NCBI GenBank assembly: GCA_964550025.1
Contig: CAZJYI010000090.1
Location: 1 to 45,928 of the forward strand
Source of the DNA: CAZJYI01 sp964550025
Lineage (GTDB): Bacteria > Verrucomicrobiota > Kiritimatiellia > UBA8416 > CAYOBW01
DNA length: 45,928 bases
Reading direction: 5' to 3'
Made by a program: the position numbers and the translations under genes. Below the pieces are notes generated by a model that worked only from the letters and a program-made list of their open reading frames with translations, did no database searches and was not told the DNA's origin. Position 1 is the first letter of the stretch. Each line of letters starts with the position of its first letter. Shown piece by piece: positions 8,514 through 17,700 of this stretch.

Positions 8514-10859
8514 GTGTTGAGCCATGCAAAGGTGCTTTGCCGTTTCGCAGTGTGCGTGTGCCTCTTTGCCGCCGTGCACCTTCTTGCGGCGGAGAGCCAA
8601 GCTCCGCAGCTCCCGCGCGAGGCGGTGACCGAGTTCGCAAGGGTCTGTCCCCGCATCGCCTTCATCCGCCGGCGCAACTACGGGATGCACGGTACCAACG
8701 CGACCATGTTCGGCCGACGGACCGACCGCGGGGCGACCATCTGCGTCTACGACCTGACGCGCCCCGATGGCCCGCCGCACGAGATTTTCGGAACAGAGAA
8801 GGGTTTCATCTTCGACATGAGTCCCTCCTACGACGGGAAACGGCTCGTGTTCTCCTACAAAGAAGAGAACAACCTTCCTTTCCACATCTGGGAGATCGGC
8901 ACGGACGGCAAGGGCCTGCGGCAGATCACGGGCGGACGCTACCACGACGTCAGCCCCGTCTACTACCCTGACGGGCGGATCATCTTCACCTCCTCACGCG
9001 TGGAGTCGTTCTCTGTCTGTCAGAACTTCCTGGCCTGCGCGCTATACGCATGCCGGGGCGACGGGAGCGACCTGCGCCGGTTCGACTTCACAACGCTGTG
9101 CACCGTCAGCCCGTCGATCCTCGGCGACGGCAGCGTCCTTTGCACGCGGTGGGAATACCAGGACAAGAACATCTTCTGCTGGGAGGGGCTGTGGACGATC
9201 AAGCCCAACGGGCAGCAGTTGCGCCTCTATCACGGCAATACGCTCACCGTGCCGAACGCGGTGTACGGCGCCAAGGAGATCCCCGGCACCGGCAAGGTCA
9301 TCCTGACCATGGCGGCCCATCACCACCCGCCGCTGGGCGACATCGCGATCGTTGACCGCTCCCTCGGCGTGGAGAACCCCGCAGGGATGACCAAGGTCAC
9401 CCACGCGACGCCCTACAAGATCACCGTGGGAAAGGACTGGCGCCACACGAACTGGCAGCCGGGCGACAAGCTCTACCGCAACTCGTATGCCGACCCCTAC
9501 CCCGTCACGCGGGACTACTCCCTGGTGGCGGAGGGCACGGGAGACGGTCACTACCGCATCGTGCTTCTGTCGCATTCCGGCACGGGTGCAACCGGGCTCA
9601 TCTACCGTGACGAGACACTGCAGTGCTTCAACCCCGTTCCCCTCTCACCGCGCGCCAAGCCGCGCGCGATACCGGGCGATTGTCCGCAGGAACCGGGCTA
9701 CGGTACGTTCTTCGTCCAGGACGTCTACCAGGGACTGCTCAACCAGGGGGTTGAGCGCGGCATGGTTAAGGCGCTACGTGTGATGTCGCAGGTGCCAAAG
9801 AAGTACAACACCGAGGGGCCGAGATACCACGATCACTACCCGATCGTCGGACAGGGGAGCTACTACGTAAAGGTCAACCACGGCACCGTTCCGGTGGGCG
9901 AGGACGGCTCGGCGTATTTCCGCGCCCCGTCCAATACCGAGCTGTACTTCCAGGCGCTGGACGAGAACGGCAAGGAGATCATCCGCATGGGGTCGGTCAC
10001 GCAGATTACGTCGGGCGAGCACGCCTCTTGCGTCGGGTGCCACGAGCGCCGGTCCGCCAGCCCGGACACCACCGGCGCCGGCCGGCACAGCCGCCTGCTC
10101 GCCCCCCCGGACGAGATCAAGCCGCCGCCGTGGGGCGCCGGACCTGTCGACTACGTGCAACAGGTGCAGCCGGTCCTGGACCAGTACTGCATCAAATGCC
10201 ACGGTGGGAAGGAACCAAAGAAGGGCATAGACCTGACGGGAGACAAGACGCGCTTTTACAGCAAATCCTATGAGTCTCTCGTCTTCAAGAACTACGTCGT
10301 CTACTACTACATCAACAAGGGGCCGACCGGCAATTTCCCCGCGCTGTCCTCGGGCTCGTGGGTGAGCCGGCTCACGAAGATGATCGAGGAGAAACACAGC
10401 AAGGTCGACATGGACGATGCAGCCCGCCGCTGCATCTACGCCTGGATCGACGCCAACGTGCCGTACTACGGCACCTGGGACATGACGCGCCCTCACTCGC
10501 AGGGCGGGCGGGACCTGATGGAGATCCCGGACCCGAAACGGGGCCACGCACCGGCGCCGTGGGCGGCACGTCTAAAGGCGGTCTGCGCGAAGCTCGGCAT
10601 CAATCCCAGCCACATCACGAAAGACCTCAACTTCACGCACCCCGAGCGTAGCCCGGGCGTACTGAAGCTCCTCGCAAGATCAGGCGGCGGCACGGCCCCT
10701 GACCCGCGCGCCAAGTTCGCATCGGCCGGCGATGCCGGCTACATCAAGCTGGCCGCCGTACTGCAAGAGATCCGCAAAACCACCCTCAACTATCCCCGCA
10801 TCGACATGGCCGGCGCCGTCCCCATCCCACAACAACGGGATTTCGGGCGGACGTATTGA
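8514..10859 (+). CDS. HzsA-like secreted beta-propeller protein with two CxxCH motifs (first paralog)
   Basis: Protein of 781 residues if it starts at the GTG at 8514; GTG 8532 is also possible. Upstream in-frame sequence is repeat DNA and precedes the signal peptide (CRFAVCVCLFAAVHLLAA). The N-terminal half has PD40/TolB-like blade motifs (SPSYDGKRLVFSY, SPVYYPDGRIIFTSSR). The second half has two heme-c type motifs: Cys506-Val-Gly-Cys-His510 and Cys559-Ile-Lys-Cys-His563. This layout (propeller, middle domain, CxxCH) resembles the hydrazine synthase alpha subunit; relatives are widespread in PVC bacteria that do not perform anammox, so hydrazine chemistry should not be assumed. It is followed after 24 bases by the sulfatase. 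Location: outside the cytoplasm. Function unknown. Confidence 0.8.
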   Translation: MLSHAKVLCRFAVCVCLFAAVHLLAAESQAPQLPREAVTEFARVCPRIAFIRRRNYGMHGTNATMFGRRTDRGATICVYDLTRPDGPPHEIFGTEKGFIFDMSPSYDGKRLVFSYKEENNLPFHIWEIGTDGKGLRQITGGRYHDVSPVYYPDGRIIFTSSRVESFSVCQNFLACALYACRGDGSDLRRFDFTTLCTVSPSILGDGSVLCTRWEYQDKNIFCWEGLWTIKPNGQQLRLYHGNTLTVPNAVYGAKEIPGTGKVILTMAAHHHPPLGDIAIVDRSLGVENPAGMTKVTHATPYKITVGKDWRHTNWQPGDKLYRNSYADPYPVTRDYSLVAEGTGDGHYRIVLLSHSGTGATGLIYRDETLQCFNPVPLSPRAKPRAIPGDCPQEPGYGTFFVQDVYQGLLNQGVERGMVKALRVMSQVPKKYNTEGPRYHDHYPIVGQGSYYVKVNHGTVPVGEDGSAYFRAPSNTELYFQALDENGKEIIRMGSVTQITSGEHASCVGCHERRSASPDTTGAGRHSRLLAPPDEIKPPPWGAGPVDYVQQVQPVLDQYCIKCHGGKEPKKGIDLTGDKTRFYSKSYESLVFKNYVVYYYINKGPTGNFPALSSGSWVSRLTKMIEEKHSKVDMDDAARRCIYAWIDANVPYYGTWDMTRPHSQGGRDLMEIPDPKRGHAPAPWAARLKAVCAKLGINPSHITKDLNFTHPERSPGVLKLLARSGGGTAPDPRAKFASAGDAGYIKLAAVLQEIRKTTLNYPRIDMAGAVPIPQQRDFGRTY

Positions 10860-10883
10860 GGCTGAAGCAGAGAGGAACCGAAC

Positions 10884-12365
10884 ATGAGCACTCGACATAC
10901 ACGCCGCCGTTTCTTGCAGGCAACGGGGCTGGGCATCGCCGCGGCCTTTGTGCCGTCTCGTTCGCGGGCGCAACGTGCTCCCGCGGACAGACCCAACATC
11001 CTCTTCATCATGCTCGACGACCTGGGCAAGGAGTGGATCAGTTGCTATGGCGCCGAAGACATCAAGACCCCCAACATCGACGCGCTGGCCGCGGGGGGAA
11101 TGACGTTCACGAACGCGTACTCCATGCCGCAATGCACCCCGACGCGCGTCACGCTGCTCACGGGCAAGTACCCCTGGAAGACCGGCTGGGTCAATCACTG
11201 GGACGTGCCGCGGTGGGGCGTCGGGTACTTCGACTGGAAGCACCCCGAGAACATGACTTTTGCGCGGCTGCTGAAGAAAGCCGGCTACGCCACGGCCGCG
11301 GCGGGCAAATGGCAAATCAACGATTTCCGCGTCGAGCCGGAAGCCATGAAGAAGCACGGCTTCGACGACTGGTGCATGTGGACGGGGTACGAGGCGGGCA
11401 ATCCGCCCAGCGGCAAACGCTACTGGGATCCGTACATCCACAAGCGGGACGGGAGCAAGACCCACGAAGGGAAGTTCGGGCCGGACATCTATACCGACCA
11501 TCTCATCACGTTCATGGGAGAGCACAAGGACGAGCCCATGATGCTCTACTTCCCCATGGCGCTGACGCACGGACCGCTGGTCCACACGCCCGACGAACCG
11601 GACGCGTCATCCGCCCTGGACAAGCACAAGGCCATGGTGCGCTATACCGACACGCTCGTGGGCCGGCTGATCGAAGCGCTTGACGAGCTCGGCATCCGCG
11701 ACCGCACCATCGTCATCTTCACCACGGACAACGGGAGTGGCGGGAAGATCGTTGGCACACGCGGGGAACGCAAGGTCAAGGGCGGCAAGGCTAAAGAAAC
11801 GGAGACGGGCTGCTGTGCGCCGTTCATCGTCAACTGCCCGGGCCTGGTTCCCGCGGGCGTCACGACGGATGCGCTGACGGATTTCACCGACCTGCTGCCG
11901 ACCTTCTGCGAGCTGGGCGGCGCAGATGTGCCCGGCGGTCTTGCAGTCGACGGCGTCTCGTTCGCGCCGGTCATACTCGGCAAGGCCAAGGACACGCCGC
12001 GCGAGTGGATCATGGCGCTGGGGCACGGGGCGGCAAAACTGGATAACAAGGGTGTGCGCGGAGTCGCGGATTTCGCCACGCGAGTCATACGCGACAAGCA
12101 GTTCAAAGTCTGGGTGGGCCGCGACCGCACGATCATCCGCCTGCACGACCTAAAGGCCGATCCGTACGAGGAAACCAACCTGCTGCAGAGCGACAAACCG
12201 GAACACAAGGCCGCCCTGGCGAAATTCCGGACCGTTATCGACACGCTGCCGGAGCAGGACGCAAGGCCGCTGTACACACCGCGCGCGGCCAACCCCTGGG
12301 ACAGGAAGACCGGTGAGGGGAAGAAGAAGGAGAAGCCGAAGAAGAAAAGGAAGCGCAAGGAGTAG
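10884..12365 (+). CDS. Tat-exported sulfatase (type I, formylglycine-dependent)
   Basis: Protein of 493 residues, ATG 10884, with AGAGGAA six bases upstream. A twin-arginine signal (RRRFLQATG) starts the protein. The mature part begins RPNILFIMLDDLG, whose Asp45/Asp46 are metal ligands. The sulfatase signature CTPTR has Cys84, the residue converted to formylglycine, then TLLTGKYPWKTG. A lower part of the site (FTTDNGSGGK) is also present. It removes sulfate esters from an unknown, probably polysaccharide, substrate. The C-terminus ends in an unusual lysine-rich tail (GEGKKKEKPKKKRKRKE). It sits 24 bases after the HzsA-like gene, so the two are probably cotranscribed. Maturation needs an FGE or anSME enzyme; no competent one is visible in this window. 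Confidence 0.93.
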   Translation: MSTRHTRRRFLQATGLGIAAAFVPSRSRAQRAPADRPNILFIMLDDLGKEWISCYGAEDIKTPNIDALAAGGMTFTNAYSMPQCTPTRVTLLTGKYPWKTGWVNHWDVPRWGVGYFDWKHPENMTFARLLKKAGYATAAAGKWQINDFRVEPEAMKKHGFDDWCMWTGYEAGNPPSGKRYWDPYIHKRDGSKTHEGKFGPDIYTDHLITFMGEHKDEPMMLYFPMALTHGPLVHTPDEPDASSALDKHKAMVRYTDTLVGRLIEALDELGIRDRTIVIFTTDNGSGGKIVGTRGERKVKGGKAKETETGCCAPFIVNCPGLVPAGVTTDALTDFTDLLPTFCELGGADVPGGLAVDGVSFAPVILGKAKDTPREWIMALGHGAAKLDNKGVRGVADFATRVIRDKQFKVWVGRDRTIIRLHDLKADPYEETNLLQSDKPEHKAALAKFRTVIDTLPEQDARPLYTPRAANPWDRKTGEGKKKEKPKKKRKRKE

Positions 12366-12370
12366 CGATG

Positions 12371-12397
12371 TGAGCGGGACGACAGAACGACCGCTCA
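12371..12397 (+). terminator. Hairpin after the sulfatase gene
   Basis: TGAGCGG (12371-12377) pairs with CCGCTCA (12391-12397) around a 13-base loop, six bases after the sulfatase stop. No T-run follows, so termination is only a suggestion. Confidence 0.35.
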
Positions 12398-12462
12398 GAT
12401 TCGCGTGAGATGGTCCGCGGTTCCGCCCGAGCACAGGCCTCTGCTGCTCGTCAGATCTCTCT

Positions 12463-12521
12463 GTAGCCACGAGCGTGAGCGAGTGGAAGCGGCAGGTCCG
12501 CTCGCTCACGCCCGCAGCTAC
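12463..12521. repeat. Inverted-repeat element related to repeat B
   Basis: Two 25-base arms (12463-12487 and 12497-12521) are inverted copies agreeing at 21 of 25 positions, with a 9-base loop. The left arm begins GTAGCCACGAGCGTGAGCGA, the reverse complement of part of repeat B. It lies between convergent genes, where a stable hairpin could separate transcripts. Confidence 0.7.
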
Positions 12522-12560
12522 GGATCTCCCGCTCAAGACTCAATTCAAGATGGGAGGTTT

Positions 12561-12989
12561 CTACACTTCCCAGGCGACCTTTTCATCGCTGGCCTCGAGG
12601 AAGCTGGCGAACTGTTGGTCCACGTGCTGGATGTGCTTCACGAGCCAGTTCATCAGTAGCGTCTGCACGGCCTCCGCGACCTTCTTCGTCGCCCCCTCTT
12701 CGTTGAAGTCCTGCTCGAGCTCGGCCAGGGTCTGCTTGAACTCTTCGTGCAACGCCTTGTGCTTGACCATGCCCGGATAGCGGACTTTCTCCATGTGGCG
12801 TTCTTCGGTCGAGAAGTGGTAGTCGGTATAGTCGATCAGGAACTCGAGGGCTTGTGACGTCTGGCGTTCCCCCTCCCCCATGGCTGCAGCGGCACACGTG
12901 TCATTGAGCTTCTGAATCAGTGCCTTGTGCTGTTCGTCTATGACCTCTACGCCGACCGACAGGCTGTCGTCCCAGTTAACTGCGTTCAT
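12561..12989 (-). CDS. Bacteriohemerythrin
   Basis: Protein of 142 residues from the second of two adjacent ATGs (12989), which puts GGAG five bases upstream; the first ATG (12992) would be only two bases away. The di-iron ligands of hemerythrin are all present: His21, His58 and Glu62 (HFSTE), His77 and His81 (HKALH), His119 and Asp124 (HIQHVD). Single-domain bacterial hemerythrins bind O2 in the cytoplasm and may deliver or sense oxygen, or buffer nitric oxide or iron. Length is normal (about 130-150). It is flanked by repeat elements and stands alone on the minus strand. Confidence 0.93.
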   Translation of the reverse strand: MNAVNWDDSLSVGVEVIDEQHKALIQKLNDTCAAAAMGEGERQTSQALEFLIDYTDYHFSTEERHMEKVRYPGMVKHKALHEEFKQTLAELEQDFNEEGATKKVAEAVQTLLMNWLVKHIQHVDQQFASFLEASDEKVAWEV

Positions 12990-13034
12990 CATGTCTCCTA
13001 TTTGCAGACCGTATTCTCTGGGACAATACATGGA

Positions 13035-13050
13035 GGACGCGCTCGCGTCC
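13035..13050. other. Short hairpin in gap between hemerythrin and toxin genes
   Basis: GGACGC (13035-13040) and GCGTCC (13045-13050) form a 6-bp stem with a GCTC loop in the 133-base gap downstream of the PIN toxin gene. It may stop transcription of the toxin-antitoxin operon before the hemerythrin gene. No T-run. Confidence 0.3.
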
Positions 13051-13122
13051 AGTGATCCGGCTGTACACGTTTCGCTCCGGTCCGTCTGGTTGCAGCGTGA
13101 CGAGAGAAGGGTCTATCAGCCG

Positions 13123-13533
13123 TCAGGCCGAGATCACGTGTACGTCCAGGTTCGCCACCCGGCGGAAATGGCTCTCGTCCTTTGGTCCCACGAGTACGCC
13201 GAAACCGAGCGATCTACAGGTTGCTGCCACGGCCATGTCGTTCTGAGGGATCAGCGCTCCGCGCTGTGATAGCTCGGAGTAGATATCCGCATAGTGCTCG
13301 GCAATCTCAGCGGTGAACGGTTCGATGTCGGCCTGCCGCCGGATGGCTGCCAGGTGAGCCCGCCGCCGCGCCGCCCTCAGCGGAGAATCGGCCAGACGCA
13401 CACCGACCAGGGCTTCAGCCCACACGATAGCAGGGATCACCACTGACTCATGCTCCGGGAAAGCAGGCGGTGCGTCCCGTGTGAGCGATCTTTCCAGTTC
13501 GATGAGCCCGGAAGTGTCAAGGACTAGGGCCAT
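13123..13533 (-). CDS. PIN-domain ribonuclease toxin (VapC-like)
   Basis: Protein of 136 residues. The PIN acidic residues are visible: Asp6 in VLDTSG, Glu40 in IVWAE, and Asp99 in PQNDMAVAA. VapC-type toxins are Mg2+-dependent RNases that cleave tRNA or rRNA when the antitoxin is lost. The start codon overlaps the end of the upstream antitoxin gene by 10 bases, the usual tight coupling. Promoter and operator for the pair are upstream of the antitoxin at 13795-13823. Confidence 0.9.
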   Translation of the reverse strand: MALVLDTSGLIELERSLTRDAPPAFPEHESVVIPAIVWAEALVGVRLADSPLRAARRRAHLAAIRRQADIEPFTAEIAEHYADIYSELSQRGALIPQNDMAVAATCRSLGFGVLVGPKDESHFRRVANLDVHVISA

Positions 13534-13784
13534 GGATTCTCCATCACCGTGTCGGCGGCATTCACGCGCTCAAGGTCTTCCGCGAAGCCCTCGTCGACCT
13601 CCACCTCACGCATCGCCTCCCACAGCTTGGTCAGAGTCGTCCTGCGGCCACCGGGAACGGGGCCCAGCTCGGCTATCGGGCGATTGCTCTTGGTCAAAAT
13701 GAAACGATCGCCAGTGTGCCTGACTCGTGCAAGGTAATCCCCCAAATGGCGAGCGACCTCGGTGCTGGTGACTTCTGTTTTCAT
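13524..13784 (-). CDS. Phd/YefM-type antitoxin
   Basis: Protein of 86 residues from the ATG at 13784; an extension to 13823 would include the promoter. The N-terminus (TEVTSTEVARHLGDYLARV) and the following DRFILTKSNRPIAELGP match the Phd/YefM DNA-binding fold. The acidic C-terminus (EVEVDEGFAEDLERV) is where such antitoxins wrap their toxin. No Shine-Dalgarno sequence is seen, and the predicted transcription start falls within a few bases of the ATG, so translation is probably leaderless. It should repress its own operon together with the PIN toxin. Confidence 0.88.
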   Translation of the reverse strand: MKTEVTSTEVARHLGDYLARVRHTGDRFILTKSNRPIAELGPVPGGRRTTLTKLWEAMREVEVDEGFAEDLERVNAADTVMENPWP

Positions 13785-13794
13785 TCTGCAGAAA

Positions 13795-13823
13795 ACTGTA
13801 TTATACAGATTTGTGCATGTCAA
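13795..13823 (-). promoter_or_regulatory. Promoter and palindromic operator of the Phd/PIN pair
   Basis: On the minus strand a perfect TTGACA (13818-13823) is followed after 17 bases by TACAGT (13795-13800). A 13-base palindrome CTGTATTATACAG (13796-13808) covers the -10, the expected place for an autoregulating antitoxin to bind. The ATG is only 10 bases past the -10. A TATAAT in the palindrome is 12 bases from TTGACA, too close to be the -10. Confidence 0.65.
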
Positions 13824-13853
13824 GCGGGATGTGTTGCTACCGCGAGTCGCCGC

Positions 13854-14555
13854 CTACTTCCCGTACACCGCCACTTCCACGAATCGCGGCGGCTCGTTTT
13901 CCATGCCCGTGGCGGTGTAGATTCGGATGTAGCGGGCTACGGTGCCTTTGAAATCCTCGCCCCTGGCGTCAACGATCTCGCCCCACCAGCGCGTGGCGTA
14001 TGCCGTCTCTTTGCCCTTTCCCAGGCCCGAGGAATTGTCGTGGTCGTTGTTGAACAGCGTCCTGACGTTCGTCTTGAACGCCGGGTCGTCCGCGACCTGG
14101 ACGATGACGTCGTTGTAGATGACCGCGTTCTTGTAAAAATGCCAGAAGACGATCGCGTGGATGGTCTGCGGCGCATCGAGATCCACCTGCACCCACTGCA
14201 ATCCGCGGCCGAATTCCACGTAGTCGAAATCACCGCTCTTCTTGAGATCGTCGGTCAACTGGTCAACGTCGCCGATGACGGCTTCGTCTTCGCTGGCACT
14301 GACGGGCTTGTACAGCGCCAGGTTTTCGAGATCGGGCGGGACCATGAACGGCGGGCGCTTGATCTCGGGGCGCAGGTGTGGCGGCTTGATGCCCTTGCCG
14401 AGTCCCGGCGTCGCCCGTGTAACGGCATCCACGGTCAAACCCAGATCGAGCGCAATGAACCCGTTGGTCGATGCGGGCGCCGTCACGCCCTGCCGAACGG
14501 ACAGACCGATGACACAGACGGCAATTGCCGCCCCGAATACTGCTCGCGTTTTCAA
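13854..14555 (-). CDS. Exported F5/8 type C (discoidin-like) protein
   Basis: Protein of 233 residues with a proposed TTG start at 14555, preceded by GGAAGG at eight bases. The longer in-frame extension to 14660 is repeat DNA. A signal peptide (KTRAVFGAAIAVCVIGL) covers about residues 1-26. The region after about residue 75 (NLALYKPVSASEDEAV, LQWVQVDLDAPQTIHAIVFWHFY, ARYIRIYTATGMENEPPRFVEVAVYGK) has the beta-sandwich pattern of discoidin/F5-8C carbohydrate-binding domains. No catalytic domain is present, so a binding or surface-attachment role is likely. Same strand as the HzsA-FGE fusion, but a 193-base gap with a repeat lies between. Confidence 0.7.
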   Translation of the reverse strand: MKTRAVFGAAIAVCVIGLSVRQGVTAPASTNGFIALDLGLTVDAVTRATPGLGKGIKPPHLRPEIKRPPFMVPPDLENLALYKPVSASEDEAVIGDVDQLTDDLKKSGDFDYVEFGRGLQWVQVDLDAPQTIHAIVFWHFYKNAVIYNDVIVQVADDPAFKTNVRTLFNNDHDNSSGLGKGKETAYATRWWGEIVDARGEDFKGTVARYIRIYTATGMENEPPRFVEVAVYGK

Positions 14556-14608
14556 TGCTCGTTCCTTCCTATCAACGCAACCGCACTTGCCCTGAACCGG
14601 GCAGTTGA

Positions 14609-14733
14609 ATGGCCACAAGAGGCACAAAACCCACAAAAGGGAGGCCTGAAGAACCGACATTCACACCATCTGGGTGTACGGCAGGTCCTTTGTGACATCT
14701 TCTCCTTCTGTGACTTCTGTGCATTTTGTGGCG
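14609..14733. repeat. Dispersed TGGCCACA / TTTTGTGGC inverted element, copy 1
   Basis: The left end begins ATGGCCACAAGAGGCACAAA and continues to 14640. The right end (about 14704-14733, GCATTTTGTGGCGC) is a diverged inverted copy. The same ends recur at 44541-44610 in another gap. A MITE-like or REP-like non-coding element is likely. Confidence 0.65.
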
Positions 14734-14748
14734 CAACTCTCTTCGGTC

Positions 14749-17700
14749 CTAATCCTCAAGCAGAACAACGCGGAACCCGACATTCGGCGTCCTCTGCCAT
14801 GACTGGTAGCGTCTCCGCACAAAGCTGCTGGCCCAGTTCGGTTTATCGCGCCACGATCCGCCGCGCACGACCCGCTCGCCCGCGATATCGATTACCTCGC
14901 GACCGTCATCGTGCCTGTAGGGGTAAGCCCTGTACAGCGAACGCGTCCACTCCGCGACGTTGCCGTGCATGTCCTTCAAGCCGAACGGGCTGGCCGCGTA
15001 GTTCCCCACCGTCGCCATCACGGGCACGCCGTCGCTGACGCCGCTGACCACCGCGAACGGCGCCAAACCACCCTTCTTCCCCCTGCCCCGCGCCTTCTCG
15101 GCCATCTTGTCGGAGAGATTCTCGTAGGTGCCGAAATCGCTGTCAACGTCGCCGAACCACATTGCCCGTGCGCTGCCTGCGCGACACGCCCACTCCCACT
15201 GCGCCTCGGTCGGCAACGTCGCGGTCTTGCCGGTCTTCTCGCTCAGCCACCCGCAAAAGCCCATCGCGTTGTCCCAACTGATGCGGGTTACGGGATGACC
15301 ATTGGCATTGACCGGAATGCCGCGAGTCGACTGGTCCTTGCCGGCGTTGTCAATATAGCGGCTGTCGTGCTTGGGGTCGTACAGGTTGTAGGCGCCGTTG
15401 CTGATCTCCGTCTCCGATATCCAGAACGGCCGCTCGATCGTCACGACGTGGGGTTTCTCGTCGGGATACCCGTCCGCGTCACCCATCACGAACGAACCCG
15501 CCGGGATGCGCCGGAAGACAAGAGTGATGCTCTCCGCTTCGTATGTCGTTACGCGGCTGTTGTAGATCACCTGGCGGCTGCGGCACTTGCCCAATGGGAT
15601 CCGCAACTCCGCGTCGGCGCCTTGCATCGTCTTGGCGCGCGCCGCGTCGAACGGCCAACCGGGTGCCGCGGGCGTACTGTACGACGCCGGTTCGACCGGC
15701 TCCACGAACTTGACGGCCTCGCGCTGTTCCTGCCACTCCCGCATGGCCCGATCGTATTCGCTTTCCGGGTTGGAGCAGATGCCCCCGTAGAGCATGGCCA
15801 GCTCGCGACGCCGATCGGGCAGCTTCGAGTCCCAGTTCTCCGGCCCCCACTTGCCGCGATAGGGAACGTTGAGGTCGAGCCACTGGTTGATCTTACGCCA
15901 GGCCGCTTCGTCAAGCTTCACGCCGTGATGCCCCTTTTCAAGCATCTGCACGAGCTTGGAGGTGGAGGCGTGGTACTCCATTGGGACGGTCAGATGGTAG
16001 TCGCTTTCGGACCCCGGCCTGCGGGTGTACAACACCAGCGACATGTATCCCTCGTCCTTGACGAACGGGGCAAAGTGGAACTTCGACGGCAATTGCGGGA
16101 CGGGGGCCGGATCGGGCGGTCCAAAGCGCTTTGCGTGGCACCCGGAACAGTGCTTGTCCAGCACCGGCTGCATCTCATACTGAAAGGCAAAAGGCCGGAC
16201 GCCGTCCGCGGGAGGCACGATGGGCGAGGCCTCGCGCCGGAAAGCCTTGGGCATCGACTTGGCGGGCGCCGTCTGGCTGGGCGGCTCGTGACACCCGGAG
16301 CAGCTCACCTGCTCGCCCGGCATTCCCACCATCCACGACCGCATGATCTGTACGGCGCGTCCCTTCTCGTCGAGGGGCTGAATCGAGACCGGTGTATTGG
16401 CGGGTATCAGGAAGTTCGCGGAGCCGTCGTCTTCCACCGGCACGGTTCCAAGAATGCGCTTGATGTCCCAGCCCGACTCCCAGCCCACGCTGAAATGGCC
16501 GCCGGTTCCCTGGTAAGCGTAGTGGTAGGCGAGGATGCGCAGCTTCTTGACCGTGCCGCGGGGTACGCCCTTGAGTCCGGGACCGTAGTAGACGTCGGCG
16601 ACGACCACGTTGGCCGTCTTCTCGTTCAGCCTGACCCGCGACGGGATGACGGGCGGCGTGGGGCGCGGCTTGAGCGGAAGAGGCTCGAGCAGGGCCGAAT
16701 CTTCGATTTCCTTGATCAGGGTCATGTTGTCGAAGACATCGACGAGATAGAGCCCCCACAGCGCATTGCGGTTCGGCTTGGCAACGACCAGGTGGTAGTT
16801 CTCGCTCAGCGGGAAGGGATGCAAAAACTGCGGCCAGGTGTTGTCGACGAGGCGGTCGATGATGAGCGGCTCCACGGTCTTGTTGCGGAACGGGACCTGT
16901 TGCACAACGCCGTCGGCCTCCGTGTGACCCTTCTTGGGGTCGAGAATCACGAACCCGCCGGAACGGCTGATGCCGTGATGGCCGCCGATGATGCCGACCA
17001 GGTGCGTGGACTTCGGCACGGGCCGCGCGAAGAAGTAGCTGTTGGGCCAGTAGCCGTTCGATCCGTAGATGGCCATCTGCCCCGTGCCGTCCGGGTTCAT
17101 CGTCATCAACACGCGCGTGAAATAATGCGGTGTGTCGGTATATTCCCAACGCTGGTACAGAACGCGGCCGTTCGGCATCATGGTCGGGCACCAGTCGGAA
17201 TCCTGCTCGAACGTCAGCTGCCGCATCCGCTTCGACCGCGGATCGAGCTCGTAGAGACAGGCCATGGGCTTGGAGCCGTTTTCGCAGGGCAGTCCCTGCA
17301 TACTCGCGGTCGAGGTGGTGATGATCTTGCCGTTGGGCAGGTAGCAGGAATCGAAGACATCGACGTCGGCGAGGTCCGTCGGCGAGATCTGAACGGGCTT
17401 GCGGCTCCCGGCAGCCGGCATCTCGAACAGGGCCCAGCGGCCGTGAGCGCCGCGCATCGAGAACATGATGCGCTTCGCCTCGAAGTCCAGCTCCGTCTCG
17501 CAGATGGCGCTCTTCGCGGCGGGCTTGAACAGCGTGTCGAGCTTGCCGGAGCCGCGCAGGTCACTCAGAACGACGATCTCGTTGTCCCATTTGCCCGCGG
17601 GGATCGTGTTGTGCACGTGCGAGTTCAGGCTCGGCATGCCCAGCGATTTGCTGATGACCGACCTGGCGCTCTTGCCGAAGTTGCGTTTCACCAGCAGGAT

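Noticed and set aside
13801..13823. TATAAT as the -10 of the Phd/PIN promoter
   Set aside because: Only 12 bases from TTGACA; the TACAGT five bases further gives the normal 17-base spacing.
14749..15531. A functional sulfatase-activating FGE
   Set aside because: The fold is there but the catalytic cysteines are not.
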